Part shown: one piece after another, positions 1 through 6,086 of the stretch
How positions within the stretch are numbered: the first letter of the stretch is position 1
How the letters are laid out: each line of letters begins with the position of its first letter
Assembly: GCA_041635755.1 (NCBI GenBank)
Contig: JBFKUL010000190.1
Coordinates: forward strand, 1 to 6,086
DNA from: JBFKUL01 sp041635755
GTDB taxonomy: Bacteria > Pseudomonadota > Gammaproteobacteria > Burkholderiales > SG8-39
DNA length: 6,086 nt
Reading direction: 5' to 3'
Position numbers and translations under genes: made by a program
Notes under the pieces: generated by a model
Database searches by the model: none
The model's input: only the letters and a program-made list of their open reading frames with translations
What the model was told of the DNA's origin: nothing

Positions 1-440
1 ATCTCGTCCAGCGCCGCACACTGGCCGAACAGATGCACCGCGATCACCGCGCGCGTACGCGTCGAGAGACAGGCTTCAAGCGAGCGCGGCGAAAGATTGA
101 ATGTCGCCGGATCGATGTCGGCGAACACCGGCCGTGCGCCGGTGTAAGACACCGCCTCCGCGCTTGCAATGAAGGTGAATGCGGGCACCACGACTTCGTC
201 GCCCGGCCCCACGTCCGCGGCGCGCAATGCGAGGTGCAACGCATCGGTACCCGAAGCCACGGCCACGGCATGGTTCGCGCCGACATAGTTGGCAAGCTCG
301 GTTTCAAGCGCTGCACCCTCCGGACCGAGGATGTAGCGTCCCGAGGCAAGCACCCGGCGCACCGCTGCGTCGATCTCGGGCGCGAGGGTACGGTACTCAC
401 CCGCCGGATCGACCATCGGCACGAAGCCCGCCGCGCTCAC
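1..440 (-). CDS. DegT/DnrJ/EryC1/StrS family PLP aminotransferase, N-terminal part (possible GnnB)
   Basis: The N-terminal 146 codons are in the window; the rest lies beyond the left edge. It has a GTG start whose GTGA overlaps the TGA stop of the upstream dehydrogenase, and an AAAGGGA ribosome binding site 7 nt ahead, so translation is probably coupled. Seen: the SGRYILGPE segment (residues 33-41), the PLP-phosphate motif SGTDAL (63-68), the GDEVVVPAFTF block (80-90), ADIDP (107-111) and AVHLFGQ (134-140). These are typical of sugar-nucleotide aminotransferases of this family, which transfer an amino group from glutamate to a keto-sugar nucleotide in the cytosol. The PLP-binding lysine and the last two thirds are not visible. 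Its pairing with a Gfo/Idh/MocA dehydrogenase downstream of two lipid A acyltransferases suggests GnnB (amination of UDP-3-keto-GlcNAc). An O-antigen or other surface-sugar aminotransferase (WbpE/WlbC-like) is the main alternative. Family certain, substrate inferred. Confidence 0.93.
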   Translation of the reverse strand, partial: MSAAGFVPMVDPAGEYRTLAPEIDAAVRRVLASGRYILGPEGAALETELANYVGANHAVAVASGTDALHLALRAADVGPGDEVVVPAFTFIASAEAVSYTGARPVFADIDPATFNLSPRSLEACLSTRTRAVIAVHLFGQCAALDE

Positions 441-1381
441 GGTCCGGTCCCTTTATGGCGCACAAGCCGATTGCGCACCAGTTCGCCGACCTGAAGCGCC
501 ACCGCGAGCGCGCCGCGTCCGTCTTCGCCGCTTACGGGCGGCGCTGATCCTCGCCGCACCGCCTCGACAAAAGCTGCAGTGTGCGCGGCGAGCGGATCGC
601 CGGTTCCGTAGCGCTCCTCGGTCTCCGCGATCGCGCCACCTTCCTCGCACGCGTAGCGCAGGCGCCCTGCCTGCAGATCCGCGGAGACGTACAGGTCATG
701 CTGAAACACGCGGAGCTTGCGCACCGGTGCCTGACTGACGCGACTCGCCGAAAGGTTTGCCACGCAGCCGTCGGCGAACTCGAGGCGCGCGTTGGCGATG
801 TCCACCGCATCGGTGAGTACACGAAAGCCGCACGCGCTGACGTGCGTCAGCGGCGCGCGGGCCAGGGCGAGCACCAGGTCGAGGTCATGAATCATCAGGT
901 CGAGCACCACGTCGACATCGGCGCCGCGCTGCTTGAAACCCGAAAGCCGCTCCGCTTCGACGTATAGCGGCCGGCGCATGCGTCCGGCAAGCGCAACGAA
1001 GGTCGGGTTGAAGCGCTCGACGTGGCCGACCCCGAGCAGGCGCCTCCTGGTGCGCGCCAGCGAAACCAGATCGTCCGCCTCCTCGAGCGTGCGCGCGAGC
1101 GGCTTCTCGACCAGTACGTGCGCTCCCGCCTCGAGAAAGGCGCGCGCGACCTCATGGTGACGCTCGGTCGGGACGGCGACGCACGCAAGGTCCACACCCT
1201 CGAGGCAGTTGCGCCAGTCGGTATGCGCTGCGCAGCCGTGCTGCGCAGCGAGCGCGCTGGCGCGCGCGCTGTCGATGTCGACAATCGTCGCGAGGGCCAC
1301 GCCCTCGCAGGCAGCGAGCTTGGCCGCATGATACCGGCCCATGTGACCGGCGCCGATCAACGTCGCGCGCAAGACGGACAT
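437..1381 (-). CDS. Gfo/Idh/MocA family NAD(P)-dependent oxidoreductase (possible GnnA, UDP-GlcNAc 3-dehydrogenase)
   Basis: A complete protein of 314 residues, the usual length for this family. The N-terminal Rossmann fold opens with GAGHMGRYH (residues 10-18), the dinucleotide-binding glycine loop. The VEKPLA motif (91-96) carries the conserved EKP lysine. GVGHVERFNP (117-126) and DVVLDLMIHDLDL (157-169) give the C-terminal domain signature, with the conserved histidine at 165. VSGEDGRG (283-290) is the usual C-terminal substrate-domain motif. Such enzymes oxidise or reduce sugars and sugar nucleotides in the cytosol. The gene follows two lipid A acyltransferases after 65 nt and overlaps a DegT aminotransferase by 4 nt. 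That context and the GHVERFNP/DLMIHD motifs fit GnnA, which oxidises the 3-hydroxyl of UDP-GlcNAc so that GnnB can aminate it. A WbpB/WlbA-like UDP-GlcNAcA dehydrogenase or another surface-sugar enzyme is not excluded. The ATG at 1381 has only a weak AGG 8 nt upstream. Confidence 0.95.
   Translation of the reverse strand: MSVLRATLIGAGHMGRYHAAKLAACEGVALATIVDIDSARASALAAQHGCAAHTDWRNCLEGVDLACVAVPTERHHEVARAFLEAGAHVLVEKPLARTLEEADDLVSLARTRRRLLGVGHVERFNPTFVALAGRMRRPLYVEAERLSGFKQRGADVDVVLDLMIHDLDLVLALARAPLTHVSACGFRVLTDAVDIANARLEFADGCVANLSASRVSQAPVRKLRVFQHDLYVSADLQAGRLRYACEEGGAIAETEERYGTGDPLAAHTAAFVEAVRRGSAPPVSGEDGRGALAVALQVGELVRNRLVRHKGTGP
448..454 (-). promoter_or_regulatory. Ribosome binding site of the aminotransferase
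   Basis: AAAGGGA on the minus strand lies 7 nt before the GTG at 440-438, inside the 3' end of the dehydrogenase gene. It supports the GTG start, which has no nearby ATG alternative that keeps the conserved N-terminus intact. Confidence 0.7.
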
Positions 1382-1446
1382 GCCATAAGCCTATACGTTT
1401 CCCGAAACAACCTGCACCGCGTGCGTTTCCGCGATCATACGTTGGT
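1382..1446 (-). other. 65-nt gap between acyltransferase and dehydrogenase genes
   Basis: This is the only real gap in the minus-strand cluster. It holds a short palindrome, GTTTCCCGAAAC in plus-strand orientation at 1397-1408, and no recognisable -35/-10 pair or T-tract terminator. The dehydrogenase and aminotransferase are therefore most simply read from the upstream acyltransferase promoter, but a weak internal promoter cannot be excluded. Confidence 0.4.
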
Positions 1447-2313
1447 TCAATAGAATCGCGCCTCACCCGGCGGACGGGTCTTGAAGCGCTTGTGCATCCA
1501 CAGATACTGCTCGGGCATCTCGAGCGCCTTAATCTCGATGTACTCGTTCATGCGCCGCGTGTCGGCGACAAGATCGCCACTCGGGAAATGCTCCCAGGGA
1601 GGCTCTATTGTGACCACGTAACCGGCCCCGCCTGGCAGCATGCGCGTCACGCACGGCAGTACCTTTGCACCGGTGATGCGCGCGATGCGCGCAAGCCCGG
1701 GAATGGTTGCCGCCAGAATGCCAAAAAAGGGCACGAACAGCGAGTCACGCGGCCCGTAGTCCTGGTCCGGCAGATACACCAACGGCCTGCCGTCCCGAAT
1801 CGCTCGGATTGCGGCGCGTACGCCTTCCTTGCGGGCGAACAACTTCTGGTCGCCGAAGCGAGTGCGCCCTTGGTAAAGCCGCGCAGCAAGATGCGGATCC
1901 TTTTGCTGCGAGTAGATGGAAACGACGTCCACCTCGCACATGATGCGCGCGGCTCCGGCATCGAGGCCGACGAAATGTGGCAAGAACAGGATCACCGGCT
2001 GGCCGCGCAGCACGCGCAGGTGCTCCACGCCCTGCAGGCGGATCAGCTTCTCGATACGATTGCGCGGTGCCCACCACAGCAGCGCGTGCTCGATGAAGCT
2101 GCGGCAGAACGCGCGGAAATGCGCCCGCGCAAGACGCTCGCGCGTCGCCGAGCTCATGCGCGGGAAGCATTTCTCGAGATTGATTCGCGTCACGCGCCGG
2201 CGTTCAGGTATGAGCCAGAACAGCGCAGCGCCTATCGCGTTCCCGATCCCGGCTTGCGCGCCGAGCGGCAGGAGATGGATCAACCACATCAGGCCGAGTA
2301 GCAATCGGCTCAT
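1447..2313 (-). CDS. LpxL/HtrB-family lipid A acyltransferase, second copy
   Basis: 288 residues, close to the family norm. It transfers a fatty acyl chain from acyl-ACP to a hydroxyl of a lipid A precursor at the inner face of the inner membrane. An N-terminal hydrophobic anchor (about residues 4-35) precedes the acyltransferase domain. The catalytic HX4D motif is HFVGLD (H113, D118). LPDQDYGPRDSLFVPFFG (181-198) and PEQYLWMHKRFKTRP (267-281) are typical blocks. The start is the ATG at 2313, whose ATGA overlaps the stop of the preceding acyltransferase and which has GGGGA 6 nt upstream. A longer open frame reaches 2601, but its extra 96 residues are arginine-rich, unlike the family, and would overlap the upstream gene by about 290 nt. 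It probably adds a different secondary acyl chain from its neighbour, or acts at a different position; which one cannot be told from sequence. Confidence 0.95.
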   Translation of the reverse strand: MSRLLLGLMWLIHLLPLGAQAGIGNAIGAALFWLIPERRRVTRINLEKCFPRMSSATRERLARAHFRAFCRSFIEHALLWWAPRNRIEKLIRLQGVEHLRVLRGQPVILFLPHFVGLDAGAARIMCEVDVVSIYSQQKDPHLAARLYQGRTRFGDQKLFARKEGVRAAIRAIRDGRPLVYLPDQDYGPRDSLFVPFFGILAATIPGLARIARITGAKVLPCVTRMLPGGAGYVVTIEPPWEHFPSGDLVADTRRMNEYIEIKALEMPEQYLWMHKRFKTRPPGEARFY

Positions 2314-3161
2314 GGCGCGTCCCCGGGCGCCGGCGGCGCGTCGGATGGTCGCTTGTAGCGATTGTAGCCCCACAGGTATTGCTCGGGGCACGCGCGAACG
2401 GCCTCCTCGAGCGCGCGGTTCACGCGTCGCGCAGCGCTTTCGTCGGGGCGCGCGTCGATGAGCGGAACAATGCTCACGTCGTAGCCTTCTCCGAGCGGCA
2501 GGCGCCGACCCATGATGAGGAACGCGGCCACATCGGCACGTGCAGCGAGTTTGCCGGCAAGCGTCATGGTGTAGGCCGGCCGGTCGAAGAACGTCACCCA
2601 TTCGCCCTCACCCGTCCCGGGCACCTGATCTGGAAGGATGCCCACCGCCTCGCGGCGCTTCAACGCGCCGAGAATCTGGCGCACACCCGCGATGCTGGCG
2701 GGAGCGAGCGTGATGTTCCTGCGCGCGCGCCCCGATTCCATGAACCGCCGCATGCGGTCGCTGCGCGCGGGGCGATAGAGCGCGGTAAGCGGCCCGAGCT
2801 CGGCGACGACGTGCGCAGTGATTTCGAAGCAGCCGAAGTGCGGAGTGAGGAAAACGACGCCTTTGTCCTCGGCGCGCGCCGCTGCGGCGAGCTCCAGCCC
2901 CTCGACATGGCGCACAAGCGCCATGAGTTCTTCGCGCGGGCGCAGCCAGATTGCCGGCAGCTCGGCCACCATCCTGCCGGCTGATTCGATCGCCTCGCGG
3001 CGAACGCGTCTGTCGGAATAGCCTGCCTGCGCGAGGTTCGACTGCAACGTCCGCCGGTAGCGCGCCGAACCAAGATACATGACCCAGCCGAGCAGCGTTC
3101 CCATGGCGTGAAGCACGGACAAAGGCAGGCGGGCCGCAAGACGCATCAGCATGCGCGCCAT
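2310..3161 (-). CDS. lpxL: LpxL/HtrB-family lipid A acyltransferase, first copy
   Basis: 283 residues with the same fold as the next gene but clearly diverged from it. An N-terminal hydrophobic stretch (about 12-31) anchors it to the inner membrane. The catalytic HX4E motif is HFGCFE (H108, E113), the glutamate variant also used by E. coli LpxL. ILPDQVPGTGEGEWVTFFDR (175-194) and PEQYLWGYNRYKRP (259-272) are family blocks. The expected role is secondary acylation of Kdo2-lipid IVA or a related precursor. It is the first gene of the minus-strand cluster and is divergent from metK. The start may be the ATG at 3161 or the in-frame ATG at 3152. A GGGGA lies only 2 nt before the first and 11 nt before the second, so neither spacing is ideal. 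The family is certain; the lpxL symbol is used in the broad family sense. Confidence 0.95.
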   Translation of the reverse strand: MARMLMRLAARLPLSVLHAMGTLLGWVMYLGSARYRRTLQSNLAQAGYSDRRVRREAIESAGRMVAELPAIWLRPREELMALVRHVEGLELAAAARAEDKGVVFLTPHFGCFEITAHVVAELGPLTALYRPARSDRMRRFMESGRARRNITLAPASIAGVRQILGALKRREAVGILPDQVPGTGEGEWVTFFDRPAYTMTLAGKLAARADVAAFLIMGRRLPLGEGYDVSIVPLIDARPDESAARRVNRALEEAVRACPEQYLWGYNRYKRPSDAPPAPGDAP

Positions 3162-3282
3162 GGTCCCCGTCGCGCCGCCGGGAGTCTAGGGAAGCTTTTC
3201 AATATTTGGTATCCTTGCGTCCTTCTCGTAACCGCCCGCCGCACGCTCAATGCGGCGACCAACCAGCCGAGGCGCGACGTAC
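3162..3282. promoter_or_regulatory. Divergent intergenic region between the lipid A cluster and metK
   Basis: 121 nt that must carry both start regions. Most of it is GC-rich, but 3191-3220 is AT-richer (AAGCTTTTCAATATTTGG). TATCCT at 3210-3215 is a possible metK -10 (4 of 6 matches) without a convincing -35. On the minus strand TAGACT (3188-3183) is a similarly weak -10 candidate. The metK ribosome binding site is CGAGG at 3268-3272, 10 nt before the ATG. The region is placed with confidence; the individual promoter boxes are not. Confidence 0.45.
3238..3256 (+). other. Hairpin in the presumed metK leader
   Basis: GCCGCA (3238-3243) and TGCGGC (3251-3256) form a perfect 6-bp stem with a 7-nt loop, about 27 nt before the metK start codon. 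No T-tract follows, so it is not an ordinary terminator. It does not match the SAM-binding aptamers I can recognise. In GC-rich DNA a stem of this size can arise by chance. Confidence 0.3.
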
Positions 3283-4443
3283 ATGAGCGAGTTCCTGTTT
3301 ACTTCTGAATCGGTGTCCGAGGGCCACCCGGACAAGGTCGCGGACCAGATCTCGGACGCGGTGCTCGACGCGATTCTAGCCAAAGACCCTCGCGGCCGCG
3401 TGGCCGCCGAAACGCTCGTCTCGACGGGACTGGTGGTGCTGGCCGGGGAAATCACGACGGTGGCGAGAGACATTGACTACCAGGACGTCGCGCGCGAGAC
3501 CGTGAAGCGCATCGGCTACGACGACACCGAGTCCGGCATGGACTACCGCGGCTGCGCGGTGATGATCTGCTACGACAAGCAGTCCCCCGACATCGCCCAA
3601 GGGGTAGACAAGGCGAACGACGATAACCTCGATCAGGGCGCCGGCGACCAAGGCTTGATGTTCGGCTATGCCTGCGACGAAACACCGGTTCTCATGCCCC
3701 TGCCGATCCATCTCGCGCACCGGCTGGTCGAGCGCCAAGCCGAGCTGCGTCGAGACGGCCGCCTGACGTGGCTGCGGCCTGACGCGAAGTCGCAGGTCAC
3801 CGTAAAGTACGTCAACGGCAAGCCGGACGCGATCGATACCGTCGTGATCTCGACGCAGCATTCACCCGACATCGAGCAGAAGAAGCTCATGGAAGCGGTA
3901 ATCGAGGAGATCATCAAGCCGGTTTTGCCCAGAAACCTGGTCAAGGGCGAGGTGAAGTACCTGGTGAACCCGACCGGCCGCTTCGTGGTCGGAGGGCCGC
4001 ACGGCGATTGCGGCCTCACCGGCCGTAAGATCATTGTCGATACCTATGGCGGCGCGGCACCCCACGGCGGCGGCGCGTTCTCCGGCAAGGACCCCTCAAA
4101 GGTCGACCGATCGGCGGCCTATGCCGCCCGCTACGTCGCGAAGAACGTCGTGGCGGCGGGCCTGGCCACCAAGTGCCTGGTGCAGGTGGCCTACGCGATC
4201 GGCGTGGCGAAGCCTGTTTCGGTCATGGTCACCACTTTCGGCACGGGCAAGATGTCGGACGACACGCTTTCCAAGCTGGTCGCGACCAGTTTCGATCTGC
4301 GACCGAAGGCCATCATCCAGACGCTCAATCTGCTGCGCCCGATCTACCGCAAGACGGCCGCATACGGGCACTTCGGCCGCGAGGAGCCGGAGTTCTCGTG
4401 GGAGGCGACGGACAAGGCCCTCGCGCTTAAGCAGGCGGCGTAG
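3283..4443 (+). CDS. metK: S-adenosylmethionine synthetase (methionine adenosyltransferase)
   Basis: 386 residues, matching the bacterial MetK length. The cytosolic enzyme makes S-adenosylmethionine from methionine and ATP, releasing phosphate and pyrophosphate, and normally works as a tetramer with Mg2+ and K+. Seen: the N-terminal SEGHPDK (residues 12-18, with H15 and D17), the ATP-binding hexapeptide GAGDQG (119-124), the phosphate-binding nonapeptide GGGAFSGKD (262-270), and a family-typical C-terminus. The frame is intact with no missing key residue. The start at 3283 is preferred over the in-frame ATG at 3250 because the family begins MxxFLFTSESVSEGH and a CGAGG ribosome binding site precedes 3283. 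The SAH hydrolase gene follows on the same strand, so SAM synthesis and SAH removal sit together. No strong terminator separates metK from the ahcY promoter, so read-through into the riboswitch is possible. Confidence 0.98.
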   Translation: MSEFLFTSESVSEGHPDKVADQISDAVLDAILAKDPRGRVAAETLVSTGLVVLAGEITTVARDIDYQDVARETVKRIGYDDTESGMDYRGCAVMICYDKQSPDIAQGVDKANDDNLDQGAGDQGLMFGYACDETPVLMPLPIHLAHRLVERQAELRRDGRLTWLRPDAKSQVTVKYVNGKPDAIDTVVISTQHSPDIEQKKLMEAVIEEIIKPVLPRNLVKGEVKYLVNPTGRFVVGGPHGDCGLTGRKIIVDTYGGAAPHGGGAFSGKDPSKVDRSAAYAARYVAKNVVAAGLATKCLVQVAYAIGVAKPVSVMVTTFGTGKMSDDTLSKLVATSFDLRPKAIIQTLNLLRPIYRKTAAYGHFGREEPEFSWEATDKALALKQAA

Positions 4444-4444
4444 T

Positions 4445-4550
4445 CAGAAAGGGGGCTCCGACAGAGCGTCTCCACCCCCCTTCAGATCCCCCCGCGCAGA
4501 AAGCGGGGCTCCGACAGAGCGTCTCCACCCCCCTTCAGATCCCCCCGCGC
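4445..4550. repeat. Two-copy tandem repeat, 52/53-bp unit
   Basis: Copy 1 (4445-4496) and copy 2 (4497-4549) both begin CAGAAAG and differ by one extra C at 4504. The 46 bases 4452-4497 are identical to 4505-4550. Each unit has a G-run, CTCCGACAGAGCGTCTCC, then two six-C runs separated by TTCAGAT. The G-run and the first C-run could pair into a hairpin, but no T-tract follows. Starting 1 nt after the metK stop, it looks like a recent tandem duplication or two copies of a dispersed intergenic element. Confidence 0.93.
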
Positions 4551-4562
4551 CGCGGCTATAAT
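4534..4562 (+). promoter_or_regulatory. Sigma-70 promoter of ahcY
   Basis: A perfect TATAAT -10 box lies at 4557-4562. Exactly 17 nt upstream is TTCAGA (4534-4539), a 4-of-6 match to the -35 consensus. Transcription would start around 4568-4570, right at the first base of riboswitch helix P1 (G4570). The -35 box lies inside the second tandem repeat copy; the -10 lies just outside it. Confidence 0.8.
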
Positions 4563-4569
4563 TCGTCCT

Positions 4570-4630
4570 GCTGAGGGGCGCTGCGATCCCCGCCCGGGGA
4601 CCAGGCTCAGCTAAATCGAACGGCGCTCGC
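4570..4630 (+). promoter_or_regulatory. SAH riboswitch aptamer upstream of ahcY
   Basis: The RNA matches the S-adenosylhomocysteine riboswitch family. P1 is GCTGAG (4570-4575) with CTCAGC (4606-4611). P2 is TCCCC (4587-4591) with GGGGA (4596-4600), closed by a GCCC loop. The conserved core GGCGCTGCGA, CCAGGCTC and AACGGCGCTC is present in order. The pseudoknot pairs GGGCGC (4576-4581) with GCGCTC (4623-4628), one pair being a G-U wobble. Known members sense SAH, discriminate strongly against SAM, and switch on SAH-recycling genes, which fits ahcY directly downstream. Identification rests on sequence and pairing; no covariance search was run. Confidence 0.93.
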
Positions 4631-4682
4631 ATCGGAGACGGTGCGAGCGCTTCGTTTTTTGAAATCCGAATTCGAACGGCGC
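4616..4682 (+). repeat. 11-nt direct repeat of the riboswitch pseudoknot 3' strand
   Basis: TCGAACGGCGC occurs at 4616-4626, where it contains the start of the pseudoknot 3' strand, and again at 4672-4682, between the terminator and the ribosome binding site. The second copy continues as GCGCCCC (4679-4685), a perfect 7-nt complement of GGGGCGC (4575-4581) in the aptamer. Confidence 0.85.
4623..4660 (+). terminator. Intrinsic terminator, riboswitch expression platform
   Basis: GCGCTCGCA (4623-4631) and TGCGAGCGC (4642-4650) form a perfect 9-bp stem around a 10-nt loop. TTCGTTTTTT (4651-4660) follows. The 5' arm contains GCGCTC (4623-4628), the same bases that form the 3' strand of the aptamer pseudoknot. 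The two structures exclude each other: SAH-bound RNA should hold these bases, prevent the terminator and let transcription continue into ahcY. Without SAH the terminator should form. Confidence 0.92.
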
Positions 4683-4694
4683 CCCACTTTTCGC

Positions 4695-4700
4695 AAGGAG
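4695..4700 (+). promoter_or_regulatory. Ribosome binding site of ahcY
   Basis: AAGGAG, a near-perfect Shine-Dalgarno, lies 7 nt before the ATG at 4708. It is outside the aptamer and the terminator, so control appears to be mainly at transcription termination rather than by hiding this site. Confidence 0.9.
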
Positions 4701-4707
4701 CCATTCG

Positions 4708-6086
<1,379 letters not shown>

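Noticed and set aside
33..547. Two overlapping plus-strand open frames at the left end
   Set aside because: They are antisense to the aminotransferase and the dehydrogenase end, which show clear family motifs; the plus-strand products are arginine-rich shadows.
1492..2301. Plus-strand open frame of 269 codons
   Set aside because: It is antisense to the second acyltransferase, has no recognisable motifs, and its composition is typical of a codon-bias shadow.
2314..2601. N-terminal extension of the second acyltransferase
   Set aside because: The extension is arginine-rich and unlike the family, and it overlaps the upstream gene by about 290 nt. The ATG at 2313 has a ribosome binding site and the ATGA overlap.
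3250..3282. In-frame upstream ATG extending metK by 11 residues
   Set aside because: The extension is not family-like, and the CGAGG ribosome binding site lies between the two ATGs and fits the one at 3283.
3221..3282. Known SAM riboswitch upstream of metK
   Set aside because: The leader is short, and apart from one small hairpin I could not match conserved core sequences of the SAM-I, SAM-II or SAM/SAH classes.
4445..4550. Possible CRISPR array
   Set aside because: There are only two directly abutting copies, no unique spacers and no cas genes nearby; this is a simple tandem repeat.
4444..4704. Minus-strand open frame of 86 codons in the metK-ahcY gap
   Set aside because: It is made of the tandem repeat and the complement of the riboswitch and terminator, so it is not a plausible protein.

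Overview
The window is GC-rich, densely coding, and looks like a betaproteobacterial chromosome. The evidence is a divergent lipid A acyltransferase/metK arrangement, a SAH riboswitch ahead of ahcY, and the long bacterial form of AhcY with an internal insertion. The genus cannot be named from the sequence alone.

Left half (1-3161, minus strand): four genes read right to left as a tight cluster. Two consecutive LpxL/HtrB-family lipid A acyltransferases overlap by 4 nt. After a 65-nt gap comes a Gfo/Idh/MocA-family NAD(P)-dependent sugar dehydrogenase. A DegT/DnrJ/EryC1/StrS-family PLP aminotransferase follows, also with a 4-nt overlap (GTG start), and runs off the left edge. A dehydrogenase/aminotransferase pair next to lipid A acyltransferases resembles GnnA/GnnB, the pair that makes the 3-amino sugar nucleotide (UDP-GlcNAc3N) for lipid A with extra amide-linked acyl chains. 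This reading is an inference.

Middle (3162-3282): a 121-nt divergent intergenic region with an AT-rich core and a small perfect hairpin in the presumed metK leader.

Right half (3283-6086, plus strand): metK (SAM synthetase) is followed by a 264-nt regulatory intergenic region and then ahcY (S-adenosylhomocysteine hydrolase), which is cut by the right edge about a dozen codons before its expected end. The intergenic region holds two copies of a 52/53-bp tandem repeat. The -35 element of a good sigma-70 promoter lies in the second copy. Next come a clear SAH riboswitch aptamer, an intrinsic terminator that shares bases with the aptamer pseudoknot, an 11-nt duplication of the pseudoknot's 3' strand, and a strong ribosome binding site. 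MetK makes SAM, methyltransferases turn it into SAH, and AhcY removes SAH; the riboswitch is placed to raise ahcY expression when SAH accumulates.
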